A stretch of 64,000 nucleotides of DNA from CAXTKD01 sp964244885 (GTDB lineage: Bacteria; Pseudomonadota; Alphaproteobacteria; Sphingomonadales; Sphingomonadaceae). Shown in pieces: positions 42,801 to 51,357 of the stretch. Both the position numbers and the translations under genes were made by a program. Positions within the stretch are counted from its first letter, which is position 1, and every line of letters starts with the position of its first letter. Below the pieces are notes generated by a model, which did not search any database, was not told the DNA's origin, and saw only the letters and a list, made by a program, of their open reading frames with translations. The DNA is taken from contig CAXTKD010000013.1 of NCBI GenBank assembly GCA_964244885.1, positions 34,633 through 98,632 of the forward strand. The letters run 5' to 3'.

Positions 42801-44486
42801 GTGGTTGGGATCGGTGTAGATTGGCTGCGTGCGTTCTGCGCTCTGGCGGCGCTGCTGCTTTTCGCAGGCGCGGCGGCGGCCGAAGGGCTGCCGTGCCATG
42901 CGCTGGCGCCGGCCGGCGCGCCGCTCGCGGCCTCCGCCGTGGCGTCGCTTCCCTTCGATTGCGGCTCTGACGCCGGGGCGTTTCGCGACCGCTGGCTGTG
43001 GATGCGCCTGCTGCCGCCCGCCGACGGCGCCGAGCGCGACCTCGTCGTCCGCCCGACGCGCGTCGATGCCTTGCGAGTCGTCGTTGCCTACGCCGACGGC
43101 GGCTTCGCCACCGACGAGGTGCGCGCCGGCGCGTTCGGCGACCATTGGTCGATGGACAATCGCGTCAGCTTCGACCTCCCGGCCCGCGCGACGCCGGTCG
43201 TCGCGGTCTACCTCGGCGCGAACCGCCTGCGCTTCGCCGATACGCTGTCGCCGCAGCTGATGGACACGCCGACCGCGCGGCGGACGAGCACGATCGACGC
43301 GCTGCTGATCGGCGCCTCGTTGGCGCTCCTGTTCGCAAGCTTCGTCTACAACGGCTTCCGCCTCGTCGCGCAGGGCCAGCGGGCGCTCGCCGGCCATGTG
43401 CTGTGGGCGCTGCTGCTGTTCATCTGGGGCTTGCTCGTCTCGCAAGCCGTTCTGGTGGTTTTCCCCGGCATCGCCGGAACCTGGTCGGCGCGGCTGGCGA
43501 CGGTGGTGGCGTGCGCCGCGATCGCCGCCGCGACCTGGCTGTTCGCCGCGATGGTCGAGGTCGAAATCCTGGGGCGCGGCATCAAGCGGCTGATCGTCGT
43601 CACCGGCCTCGGGCCGTTCCTGCTGTCGCTGATAACGATCCGCGAGCTCGGCGGCCGTGCGGGCGTGATGGAGAACCTGATCAACGCCGCGGCGGTGACG
43701 CCCATCCTCGTCGTCACCCTGTTCGCCGGAGTCGCCATCGCGAGGGGCAGCCGGGCGGCGCGCGAGTTCGCCTTCGCCTGGATCCTGCCGATGGCGGCGG
43801 TGCTGACCTCGTCGCTTCTCGACATCAGCCGCATTCCCGGCGCCTCGGGGCAGGTCTCGGTCCTGGTCGCCTCGGCGCTGCAGACCATCCTGCTGTCGAT
43901 GACGATGACGATGCGCCTGGGGCAGGTCCGCGCCGAGCGGGATCGGGCGCGGGTCCTCGGCGCGGAATATCAGAGGCTGGCGCTGACCGACCCGATGACG
44001 GGGCTGCTCAACCGCCGCGGCTTCGTCGAAGCGGTCGAGCGGCTGCTCGGCACGCCGGAGCCGGTCGGCCTCGCCCTGCTCGACCTCGATTATTTCAAGG
44101 CGATCAACGACAGCTTCGGCCACGGCACCGGCGACGATGTGCTGGTCGAGGTCGGCGCGGCGCTGCGGAGCGTCTGTCCCGCGCGGGGAATCGCCGGGCG
44201 GCTCGGCGGCGAGGAGTTCGGCATCGCGGTGCCCGGTCTCACCGGCCCGGCGCTCGCCGACCATGCCGAGGCGATCCGGCTCGCCGTCGCGGGAATCGAG
44301 CTGGCGGGCATGCTCGACGAGCGCCGCGTCGCCTGCAGCATCGGAGTCGCCGACACCCAGACCGCGGGCGACGCGAGCTTCGACCTGCTGTTCCGCGCCG
44401 CCGACCGGGCGATGTACGACGCCAAGCGCCGCGGCCGCGACCGGGTCGTCGTGGCGCGCCGAAGCCCGCGCGCGGTCGGCGTCTAG
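42801..44486 (+). CDS. Membrane GGDEF-domain diguanylate cyclase with 7TM sensor
   Basis: 561-residue probable c-di-GMP synthase. Signal peptide (about 1-27), a periplasmic domain (about 28-155), seven hydrophobic segments (about 158-360) of the 7TMR-DISM type, a coiled linker, then a GGDEF domain (about 390-555) with ALTDPMTGLLNRRGF and active-site GGEEF near 470-474. The inhibitory I-site RxxD is absent (the aligned positions are Pro and Gly), so product inhibition at that site is not expected. The start is GTG 42801, divergent from hslV. The stop overlaps the DUF486 gene in CTAG. Confidence 0.88.
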   Translation: MVGIGVDWLRAFCALAALLLFAGAAAAEGLPCHALAPAGAPLAASAVASLPFDCGSDAGAFRDRWLWMRLLPPADGAERDLVVRPTRVDALRVVVAYADGGFATDEVRAGAFGDHWSMDNRVSFDLPARATPVVAVYLGANRLRFADTLSPQLMDTPTARRTSTIDALLIGASLALLFASFVYNGFRLVAQGQRALAGHVLWALLLFIWGLLVSQAVLVVFPGIAGTWSARLATVVACAAIAAATWLFAAMVEVEILGRGIKRLIVVTGLGPFLLSLITIRELGGRAGVMENLINAAAVTPILVVTLFAGVAIARGSRAAREFAFAWILPMAAVLTSSLLDISRIPGASGQVSVLVASALQTILLSMTMTMRLGQVRAERDRARVLGAEYQRLALTDPMTGLLNRRGFVEAVERLLGTPEPVGLALLDLDYFKAINDSFGHGTGDDVLVEVGAALRSVCPARGIAGRLGGEEFGIAVPGLTGPALADHAEAIRLAVAGIELAGMLDERRVACSIGVADTQTAGDASFDLLFRAADRAMYDAKRRGRDRVVVARRSPRAVGV

Positions 44487-44824
44487 CCCCGCGCCGTCCC
44501 AACGAACATGAAGGCGACCGCGCCGACCAGGCAGGCGAAGGCGCCGAGGTGGCGCCAGCCCGGCGTCTCGCCGAGCCAAGCCCAGGCGAACAGCACGAAC
44601 ACCAGCAGCGTGATTACCTCCTGCGTCACCTTGAGCTGCCCTGCCGTGAAGCCGTGCGAATAGCCGATGCGGTTGGCCGGCACCGCGAGGCAATATTCGA
44701 CGAAGGCGATGCCCCACGAGATGAGCACCACCTTCCACAGCGCGGCGTTCGGAAAGCGCAATTGGCCGTACCAGGCGGCGGTCATGAAGACGTTTGAGGC
44801 GATGAGCAGGGCGATCGTCGGCAT
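44483..44824 (-). CDS. DUF486/DMT-like small membrane protein
   Basis: 113-residue membrane protein with four hydrophobic helices, of the DUF486 family related to drug/metabolite transporters. Recognisable are NVFMTAAWYGQLRF near the N-terminus and the central FVEYCLAVPANRIGYSHGFT segment. The transported substrate is unknown. ATG 44824 is preferred over the upstream GTG-type codons because it directly precedes the first helix. The last four bases are shared with the GGDEF gene stop. Confidence 0.85.
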   Translation of the reverse strand: MPTIALLIASNVFMTAAWYGQLRFPNAALWKVVLISWGIAFVEYCLAVPANRIGYSHGFTAGQLKVTQEVITLLVFVLFAWAWLGETPGWRHLGAFACLVGAVAFMFVGTARG

Positions 44825-44893
44825 GGCTGTCTCCGTCGGGCGGCACCGCATTATCTATCGCGGCGCATCCCGTCCGCCGCTATACGCCCTCGC

Positions 44894-45481
44894 ATGCGCA
44901 CCGCGACCGTCAGCCGCAAGACCAGCGAAACCTCGATCGACGTCACCGTCGACCTGGACGGCACCGGCAAATACGCCGTGTCGACCGGCATCGGCTTCCT
45001 CGACCACATGGTCGAGCAGCTGTCGCGCCACGGCCTCATCGACATCGACCTGAAGGCGGTCGGCGACCTCCACATCGACCAGCACCACACCACCGAGGAC
45101 AGCGCGCTGGCGCTCGGCGAGGCGGTGGCCAGGGCGCTCGGCGACAAGGCGGGCATCGCGCGCTACGGCGAGGCGCACGCGCCGATGGACGAGACGCTGA
45201 CCCGAGTCGCGCTCGACATCTCCGGCCGGCCCTACCTCGTCTGGAAGACCGCGTTTTCGACGCAGCGCCTCGGCGAATGGGACACCGAGCTGATCGAGCA
45301 CTGGTTCCACAGCTTCGCGCAGACCGCTGGCCTGACGCTGCACGTCGAGACGCTCTACGGCAGCAACAACCACCATATCGTGGAGAGCGCCTTCAAGGCG
45401 CTGGCGCGGGCGCTGCGGCAGGCGGTCGAGATCGATCCGCGTAAAGGCAGCGTGATTCCGTCGACCAAGGGGTCGCTCTAG
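44894..45481 (+). CDS. hisB: Imidazoleglycerol-phosphate dehydratase
   Basis: Monofunctional HisB (195 residues, without the phosphatase domain of enterobacteria), converting imidazoleglycerol phosphate to imidazole acetol phosphate in histidine synthesis. The manganese-binding repeats are GFLDHMVEQLSRH with HIDQHHTTED, and EHWFHSFA with GSNNHHIVESAFKALA. First gene of the hisB-hisH-hisA-hisF group; a family A repeat separates it from hisH. Confidence 0.97.
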   Translation: MRTATVSRKTSETSIDVTVDLDGTGKYAVSTGIGFLDHMVEQLSRHGLIDIDLKAVGDLHIDQHHTTEDSALALGEAVARALGDKAGIARYGEAHAPMDETLTRVALDISGRPYLVWKTAFSTQRLGEWDTELIEHWFHSFAQTAGLTLHVETLYGSNNHHIVESAFKALARALRQAVEIDPRKGSVIPSTKGSL

Positions 45482-45502
45482 GTGCAGCCCGCCAAGCTAT
45501 CG

Positions 45503-45601
45503 CCCCTCCCCTTCAGGGGAGGGGTTGGGGTGGGGCTTTCGGGCCGCACTCTGAGCCGGTGGATAGTCCCCACCCCCTACCCCTCCCCTGAAGGGGAGGG
45601 G
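45503..45601. repeat. Palindromic repeat, family A, copy 6
   Basis: Arms CCCCTCCCCTTCAGGGGAGGGGTTGGGGTGGGG and CCCCACCCCCTACCCCTCCCCTGAAGGGGAGGGG. Lies within the histidine operon, ending 14 bases before the hisH ATG. Confidence 0.92.
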
Positions 45602-45614
45602 CGAGCCGCTTCTC

Positions 45615-46229
45615 ATGCCTAAGGTCGCCGTCATCGACTACGGCGCCGGCAACCTCCGTTCGGTCGCCAAGGCGGTCGAGGCGGCGGGGGGCGATGTCCT
45701 CGTCACCGCCGACCCCGCCGAAGTGCTCAACGCCGATCGCATCGTCCTCCCCGGCGTCGGCGCCTTCGCGCACTGCATCGGGTCGCTGAAGCGCGTCCCC
45801 GGCCTCGTCGCGGCGCTGGAGCGGCGGGTGCGGGAGCAGGGCGCGCCGTTCCTCGGCGTCTGCGTCGGCATGCAATTGCTCGCCGATCGCGGCACGGAAC
45901 ATGGCGCGACCGACGGCCTCGGCTGGATCGGCGGCGCGGTGACTCGCCTCGCGCCCGGCGACGCGGCGCTCAAGATCCCGCACATGGGCTGGACCGAGGT
46001 CGCGCCGCGCACCGCGCACCCGGTGGTCGGCGCGGGCACCGGCTATTTCGTCCACAGCTACCGTTTCGCGCCGAGCGACGCGGCGAGCGTCGTCGCCGAC
46101 TGCGACTATGGCGGCTCGTTCGCCGCTGCTGTTGGCCGCGACAACATCCTCGGCGTCCAGTTCCATCCGGAGAAAAGCCAGGCCTACGGCCTCGGCGTGC
46201 TCTCGGCTTTTCTAAAGTGGCGCCCGTGA
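45615..46229 (+). CDS. hisH: Imidazole glycerol phosphate synthase glutamine amidotransferase subunit
   Basis: Class I glutaminase that supplies ammonia to HisF. The triad is Cys83 (GVCVGMQ), His184 and Glu186 (FHPEKSQ). The oxyanion-strand PGVGAF is at 46-51. Length 204 residues. It forms a heterodimer with HisF, encoded two genes downstream. Confidence 0.97.
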   Translation: MPKVAVIDYGAGNLRSVAKAVEAAGGDVLVTADPAEVLNADRIVLPGVGAFAHCIGSLKRVPGLVAALERRVREQGAPFLGVCVGMQLLADRGTEHGATDGLGWIGGAVTRLAPGDAALKIPHMGWTEVAPRTAHPVVGAGTGYFVHSYRFAPSDAASVVADCDYGGSFAAAVGRDNILGVQFHPEKSQAYGLGVLSAFLKWRP

Positions 46230-46243
46230 TCGCCCCAAATTCT

Positions 46244-46322
46244 CCGTTCGTCCTGAGCCTGTCGAAGGACGTGGTCGCACGGCCTGCGCGACCTCATGGT
46301 TCGACAGGCTCACCACGAACGG
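46244..46322. repeat. Palindromic repeat, family C, copy 4
   Basis: Left arm CGTCCTGAGCCTGTCGAAGGACG; right arm in reverse complement CGTGGTGAGCCTGTCGAACCATG, with one stem base changed (G-C to A, allowing a G-T pair). Between hisH and hisA in the same operon. Confidence 0.88.
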
Positions 46323-46362
46323 ATGTCGGAGGGGACCGCGAGGCAGTAAAAGGGCGCGAGCC

Positions 46363-47085
46363 ATGATCATCTTCCCCGCCATCGACCTGAAGGGCGGCAA
46401 GGTCGTCCGCCTCGCCGAGGGGGACATGGACCGCGCGACGATCTACGGCGACGACCCCGGCACGCAGGCCGCCGCCTTTGCCAGGGCGGGCGCGACGTGG
46501 CTCCACGTCGTCGACTTGGACGGCGCCTTCGCCGGCCACAACGTCAACACGGGCGCGGTCGAGAGCGCCTTGAAGGGCTTCCCCGGCAAGCTCCAGCTCG
46601 GCGGCGGCATCCGAAGCGCCAAGCAGATCGAGCGCTGGCTGTCGCTCGGCGTCGCGCGTGTCGTGCTCGGCACCGCGGCGCTCGACGACCCCGATCTCGT
46701 CCGGGGTGCGGCGCGCGACTATTCGGGGCAGGTCGTGGTCGCGGTCGACGCGAAGGACGGCATGGTCGCGACCCGCGGCTGGGCGGACGTCTCGACGCTC
46801 GCCATCGCCGAGCTGGCCAAGCGCTTCGAGGACGCCGGCGTCGCGGCGCTCCTCTTCACCGACGTCGGCCGCGACGGGATGCTCAAGGGCGTCAACATCG
46901 AGGCGACGGTGGCGCTCGCCCGCTCCACGGCGATCCCCGTCATCGCCTCGGGCGGCGTCGCGGGCATCGCCGACATCGAGCAGCTCAAGCGATACGAGGC
47001 GGACGGCATCGAGGGCGTGATCACCGGCCGCGCGATCTACGACGGGCGGCTGGACCTGGGCGAGGCGCTGAAGGTCGCCGGATGA
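46363..47085 (+). CDS. hisA: ProFAR isomerase HisA
   Basis: TIM-barrel Amadori isomerase of histidine synthesis. Asp8 (FPAIDLKGG) is the expected catalytic base and the second Asp lies in VVAVDAKDGMVATRGW. Phosphate-binding loops GGGIRS and SGGVAG are present. Length 240. Its stop overlaps the hisF ATG by four bases (ATGA). Confidence 0.97.
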   Translation: MIIFPAIDLKGGKVVRLAEGDMDRATIYGDDPGTQAAAFARAGATWLHVVDLDGAFAGHNVNTGAVESALKGFPGKLQLGGGIRSAKQIERWLSLGVARVVLGTAALDDPDLVRGAARDYSGQVVVAVDAKDGMVATRGWADVSTLAIAELAKRFEDAGVAALLFTDVGRDGMLKGVNIEATVALARSTAIPVIASGGVAGIADIEQLKRYEADGIEGVITGRAIYDGRLDLGEALKVAG

Positions 47086-47843
47086 GTCACAACGTCCGCG
47101 TCATCCCCTGCCTCGACGTCGCCAACGGGCGGGTGGTGAAGGGCGTCAACTTCGTCGATCTGGTCGATGCGGGCGATCCGGTCGAGCAGGCGCGGCTGTA
47201 CGACGCCGCTGGCGCCGACGAGCTTTGCTTTCTCGACATCGCGGCGACGCACGAGAACCGCGGCACGCTGCTCGATGTCGTGGCGCGCACCGCAGATGTC
47301 TGCTTCATGCCGCTGACCGTCGGCGGCGGGGTGCGGTCGGAGGACGACGCGCGGGCGCTTCTGCTGGCGGGCGCGGACAAGGTCGCGGTCAACTCGGCGG
47401 CGGTCGCCGATCCCTCGCTGGTCTCGGCGCTCGCCACGCGCTTCGGCGAGCAGTGCATCGTCGTCGCGATCGACGCCAAGCGCGTCGGCGACCATTGGGA
47501 AATCTTCACCCACGGCGGCCGCAAGGCGACGGGCATCGACGCCGTCGCCTTCGCCCGCCAGGTCGCGGACCTCGGCGCCGGCGAAATCCTGCTGACCAGC
47601 ATGGACCGCGACGGCACCCGCAGCGGCTTCGACAACGCGCTGGTCCGCGCCGTCGCCGACAGCGTGCCCGTCCCGGTCATCGCCTCGGGCGGCGTCGGCA
47701 GCCTCGATGACCTCGTCGCGGGCGTCACCGAGGGCCACGCCAGCGCCGTGCTCGCGGCGTCGATCTTCCACTTCGGTCAGGCCACCATCGGCGAGGCGAA
47801 AGCGCGGATGGCGGCAGCGGGAATTCCGGTCCGGCTGGCGTGA
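47082..47843 (+). CDS. hisF: Imidazole glycerol phosphate synthase cyclase subunit
   Basis: TIM-barrel cyclase that uses HisH-derived ammonia to form imidazoleglycerol phosphate and AICAR. Asp12 (IPCLDVANGRVVKG) and the second catalytic Asp in VVAIDAKR are visible, plus phosphate loops GGGVRS and SGGVGS. Length 253. ATG 47082 overlaps hisA. In many bacteria hisI and hisE follow; here hisE follows after 180 bases and hisI is not in this window. Confidence 0.97.
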   Translation: MSHNVRVIPCLDVANGRVVKGVNFVDLVDAGDPVEQARLYDAAGADELCFLDIAATHENRGTLLDVVARTADVCFMPLTVGGGVRSEDDARALLLAGADKVAVNSAAVADPSLVSALATRFGEQCIVVAIDAKRVGDHWEIFTHGGRKATGIDAVAFARQVADLGAGEILLTSMDRDGTRSGFDNALVRAVADSVPVPVIASGGVGSLDDLVAGVTEGHASAVLAASIFHFGQATIGEAKARMAAAGIPVRLA

Positions 47844-48023
47844 CCGGCGTTCTTTGGCGCGGAAGCGCTGTCCTACAGCCGCCACCTTCGGTTATGCTCG
47901 ATTCGTGACCTTCGGACCGCGCCCCACCTTGTTCGGCAGAGACGCAACAATCGAACAGCGCCGCGCAACGAAATTGCCGAACCCCCGTGACTCTAGGGAC
48001 TCTAAGCTAGATTGGGGCCGCGC
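47844..48023. other. 180-base gap between hisF and hisE
   Basis: No gene seen. It holds two direct copies of ACCTTCGG 22 bases apart and a GACTCTAGGGACTCTAAG direct repeat close to hisE. It is less GC-rich than the flanking genes and probably contains a separate hisE promoter, though no clear -35/-10 pair could be fixed. Confidence 0.35.
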
Positions 48024-48335
48024 ATGACCGACTTCATCGGCCCGCTCTACGCGACGATTCGCGCCCGCCGCGACGCGAACCCCGAGACCTCCTATGTCGC
48101 CAGCCTGACCGCCAAGGGCCGCGCCAAGATCGCCCAGAAGGTCGGCGAGGAAGCCGTCGAGACGGTGATCGCCGCAGTCGCCGACGACCGCGCGGGCGTG
48201 ATCTCCGAATCCGCCGACCTGCTCTTCCACCTCGCCGTGCTGTGGGCCGATGCCGGCGTGACGCCTGACGACATCGCCGCCGAATTGAAGCGCCGCGAGG
48301 GCACCTCGGGCCTCGACGAGAAAGCCTCCCGATGA
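48024..48335 (+). CDS. hisE: Phosphoribosyl-ATP diphosphatase
   Basis: MazG-like pyrophosphohydrolase (103 residues) performing the second histidine step. The magnesium-binding helices are KIAQKVGEEAVETVIAAVA and SESADLLFHLAVLWADAG. It is a stand-alone HisE, as usual in alphaproteobacteria. ATG 48024 starts MTDFIGPLYATI. Its stop overlaps the HIT gene by four bases. Confidence 0.95.
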   Translation: MTDFIGPLYATIRARRDANPETSYVASLTAKGRAKIAQKVGEEAVETVIAAVADDRAGVISESADLLFHLAVLWADAGVTPDDIAAELKRREGTSGLDEKASR

Positions 48336-48709
48336 CCGTCCACTGCCACGACGCCTATGACGACCAGAACATCTTCGCCAGGATCCTGCGCGGCGAGATC
48401 CCGGCGAAGCTCATCTACGAGGACGATTTCGCGGTGGCGTTCAACGACATCAACCCGCAGGCGCCGGTCCATGTGCTGGTGATCCCGCGCGGCCGTTACG
48501 TCTCGATGGCGGACTTCACGGCGCAAGCCTCGGACGCCGAGATCGCGGGCTTCTTCCGCGCGGTCGGCACGGTCGCCGAGCAATTGAACCTCGTCGAGCC
48601 CGGCTACCGCATCCTCGCCAACGCGGGCACGCACGGGCATCAGGAGGTGCCGCACCTCCACGTCCACCTGTTCGGCGGGCGGCAACTCGGCGCGATGTTG
48701 CCGCGCTAA
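48332..48709 (+). CDS. HIT-family (HinT-like) nucleotide-binding protein
   Basis: 125-residue histidine-triad protein, likely a purine nucleoside phosphoramidase. The triad HLHVHLFGG uses His108, His110 and His112, and the N-terminal DQNIFARILRGEIPAKLIYEDD is typical of the HinT branch. Coupled to hisE by ATGA overlap, an arrangement common in relatives. Confidence 0.94.
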   Translation: MTVHCHDAYDDQNIFARILRGEIPAKLIYEDDFAVAFNDINPQAPVHVLVIPRGRYVSMADFTAQASDAEIAGFFRAVGTVAEQLNLVEPGYRILANAGTHGHQEVPHLHVHLFGGRQLGAMLPR

Positions 48710-48805
48710 TGCTTGACCGGGAATGACGAACCGGGCCACGTTGGCCCGAGACATATCGTTGCGCGGGGTCTGGGGAGAGCCCGCGTCCAACCGAGAGGGA
48801 CATGA

Positions 48806-50428
48806 ATGGACCGCGTTAAATCGCTCGATGCGATTCTGGCGACCGCCGAGAAGAAGGGGCTTCACCGCTCGCTGGGCGCCTTCCAGCTGACGATGCTCGG
48901 CATCGGCGCGGTGATCGGCACCGGCATCTTCGTGCTGACGTCGGAGGCGGCGCAGAAGGCCGGCCCCGGCATGCTGCTGAGCTTCGTCGTCGCGGGCTTC
49001 GTCTGCGCGGTCGCGGCGCTCTGCTATTCGGAGCTCGCCTCGATGGTCCCGGTCGCGGGCTCGGCCTACACCTACACCTATGCGGTGACGGGCGAGCTGC
49101 TCGCCTGGATGGTCGGCTGGGCGCTGATCCTCGAATACGCCGTCGGCGCCAGCGCGGTCGCGGTCGGCTGGTCGAACCATGCGGTCGGGCTGCTCGAAGG
49201 ACTGGGGCTCTCCATTCCCAAGGAAATCGCCAACGGCGACGCCCTGATCGCCAAGATGACGATGGCGTTCGGCACGCCGGCGACGCCCGACCTCATCACC
49301 GCGACGCAGGTCGGCGGCTATTTCAACCTGCCGGCGGTGATCATCTCGGTGCTGATCACGCTGCTGCTCATCCTTGGCACGACCGAGAGCGCTCGGTTCA
49401 ACGCCATCCTCGTCGCGATCAAGATCGCCGCGCTCACCGCCTTCATCTTCCTGACCGTGCCGGTGATGAACATGGAGAATTTCCACCCCTTCGCGCCGAC
49501 CGGCGCGACCGGGGTGCTCGGCGCCGCCGCCTCGATCTTCTTCGCCTATGTCGGGTTCGACGCGGTGTCGACCGCCGCCGAGGAAACCAAGAATCCGCAG
49601 CGCAACGTCCCCATCGGCCTGATCGCCAGCCTCGGCATCTGCACGATCTTCTACCTGCTCGTCGCCTCGGGCGCGATCGGCGCGATCGGCGCGCAGCCGG
49701 TGACGTCGGCGGCCGGCGCGCTGCTGTCGCCGGGCTCGGCGGAGATCGCCGGGCGCTGCGCCTCGATCGTCGCCTCCGGCGCGACCGAGCCGCTCGTCTG
49801 CTCGAAGGAAGCGCTCGTCCACGTCCTCGACAGCATCGGCTACGAGAAGATCGGGCGCCTCGTCGGCCTCGCGGCGGTGCTCGCGCTGCCGTCGGTCGTG
49901 CTGATGATGATGTTCGGCCAGACCCGCGTGTTCTTCGTGATGGCGCGCGACGGCCTGCTTCCGGCCAAGCTCGCCAGCGTCCACCCGAAGTTCAAGACGC
50001 CGCACGTCGTCACCGCCGTCACCGGCGTCGTCGTCACGATCGCGGCGGCGATCCTGCCGGTCGGCAAGCTCGCCGACTATTCGAACTCGGGGACCCTGTT
50101 CGCCTTCCTGATGGTCGCGGTGTCGGTGCTGGTGCTGCGCCGCAAGGATCCGAACCGCCGCCGCCCGTTCCGGACGCCGGCGGTCTACATCATCGCGCCG
50201 CTCGCGATCATCGGCTGCCTCGGCCTCTACGTTTCGCTCCCGTGGCTGGCGATCCTCGTCCTGCCCGTCTGGGGCGCGATCGGCCTCGTCGTCTACTTCG
50301 GCTACAGCCGCAGCCGCAGCCATGTCGGGCGCGGCCTCGACGGCGTGCCCGAGCTCGATCCCGACGCGCCCCCCGTGCCGGTCCCGCCGATGCCCGGCGC
50401 GCCGACACCGGGCGGAAAGCAGGCGTAA
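48806..50428 (+). CDS. APC-superfamily amino acid permease
   Basis: 540-residue inner-membrane transporter of the cationic-amino-acid-transporter-like branch, with about 12 to 14 hydrophobic helices. Family landmarks: GIGAVIGTGIFVLTSEAA in helix 1, YSELASMVPVAGSAYTYTYA, and FFAYVGFDAVSTAAEETKNP. A periplasmic loop around residues 305-345 contains two cysteines (AGRCAS, LVCSKE) that may form a disulfide. The C-terminal tail is Pro-rich. Substrate not predictable. SD GAGAGGG lies seven bases before the ATG. Confidence 0.92.
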   Translation: MDRVKSLDAILATAEKKGLHRSLGAFQLTMLGIGAVIGTGIFVLTSEAAQKAGPGMLLSFVVAGFVCAVAALCYSELASMVPVAGSAYTYTYAVTGELLAWMVGWALILEYAVGASAVAVGWSNHAVGLLEGLGLSIPKEIANGDALIAKMTMAFGTPATPDLITATQVGGYFNLPAVIISVLITLLLILGTTESARFNAILVAIKIAALTAFIFLTVPVMNMENFHPFAPTGATGVLGAAASIFFAYVGFDAVSTAAEETKNPQRNVPIGLIASLGICTIFYLLVASGAIGAIGAQPVTSAAGALLSPGSAEIAGRCASIVASGATEPLVCSKEALVHVLDSIGYEKIGRLVGLAAVLALPSVVLMMMFGQTRVFFVMARDGLLPAKLASVHPKFKTPHVVTAVTGVVVTIAAAILPVGKLADYSNSGTLFAFLMVAVSVLVLRRKDPNRRRPFRTPAVYIIAPLAIIGCLGLYVSLPWLAILVLPVWGAIGLVVYFGYSRSRSHVGRGLDGVPELDPDAPPVPVPPMPGAPTPGGKQA

Positions 50429-50456
50429 CCCCGCGCCGACACCGGGAGAGACTGAG

Positions 50457-51347
50457 GTGGAGATCGCGTTCATCGGGCTCGGCAACATGGGCTCGGGCAT
50501 GGCGGCGAACCTGGTCAAGGCGGGGCACGGGGTCCGCGCCTTCGACCTCTCGGCGGCGGCGCTCGATTCGGCGGCCGCCGCGGGCGCCAGCCGGGCCGGT
50601 TCGGCGACGGAGGCCGTCCAGGGCGCCGAAGCCGTGGTGACCATGCTGCCCGCCGGCAAGCACGTCCGCGCGGTCTATGCCGAGGCAGTGTTCGGCGCGG
50701 CGGCGGGGGGCGCGCTGCTCATCGACTGCTCGACGATCGACGTCGCCAGCGCCAGGGCGGTGGCCGCCGACGCGGAAGCCAAGGGCCTCGCGATGGTCGA
50801 CGCGCCGGTGTCGGGCGGCATCGCCGCGGCCAGCGGCGGGACGCTGACCTTCATGGTCGGCGGAAGCGCCGAGGCGTTCGCCCGCGCGCAGCCGATCCTC
50901 GCGGCGATGGGCAAGGCGGTGATCCACGCCGGCGGCGCCGGCGCGGGACAGGCGGCCAAGATCTGCAACAACATGCTGCTGGGCGCCTCGATGGTCGCGA
51001 CCTGCGAGGCGTTCGTGCTGGCGAAAAAGCTCGGGCTCGATCCGCAGACCTTCTTCGACATCGCGTCGAAGGCGTCGGGCCAGAACTGGTCGATGACGAG
51101 CTATTGCCCGCTCCCCGGCGTCGGCCCGGAGACCCCCGCCGACCGTGACTATGAAGGCGGCTTCGCCACCGCGCTGATGCTGAAGGACCTGAAGCTCGCC
51201 GTCGAGGCGGCGCAGTCCGCAGACGCCTCGGTGCCGATGGGCGCGATGGCGGAGAGCCTCTACCAGGCGTTCGCCAACATGGGGCAAGGCAACAAGGATT
51301 TCTCCGCGATCATTCGCCTTCTCGACGGTGCAACAAAGGCGGGTTAG
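50457..51347 (+). CDS. mmsB: 3-hydroxyisobutyrate dehydrogenase
   Basis: NAD-dependent beta-hydroxyacid dehydrogenase of valine breakdown. The dinucleotide motif GLGNMGSGM is at 7-15, substrate-binding DAPVSGG at 115-121, and the catalytic Lys168 in KICNNMLLG. It has 296 residues. GTG 50457 is supported by GGGAG eight bases upstream. The other valine-degradation genes are not in the window, so a related substrate such as tartronate semialdehyde cannot be excluded, but the sequence around Lys168 fits the hydroxyisobutyrate group. phoD follows after 10 bases. Confidence 0.9.
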   Translation: MEIAFIGLGNMGSGMAANLVKAGHGVRAFDLSAAALDSAAAAGASRAGSATEAVQGAEAVVTMLPAGKHVRAVYAEAVFGAAAGGALLIDCSTIDVASARAVAADAEAKGLAMVDAPVSGGIAAASGGTLTFMVGGSAEAFARAQPILAAMGKAVIHAGGAGAGQAAKICNNMLLGASMVATCEAFVLAKKLGLDPQTFFDIASKASGQNWSMTSYCPLPGVGPETPADRDYEGGFATALMLKDLKLAVEAAQSADASVPMGAMAESLYQAFANMGQGNKDFSAIIRLLDGATKAG

Positions 51348-51357
51348 CGTCGCCTCC

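Noticed and set aside
48092..50659. Long open frame (about 855 codons) on the minus strand opposite hisE, the HIT gene and the permease
   Set aside because: It is the antisense shadow of three well-supported genes, with Arg/Asp-rich composition and no motif.
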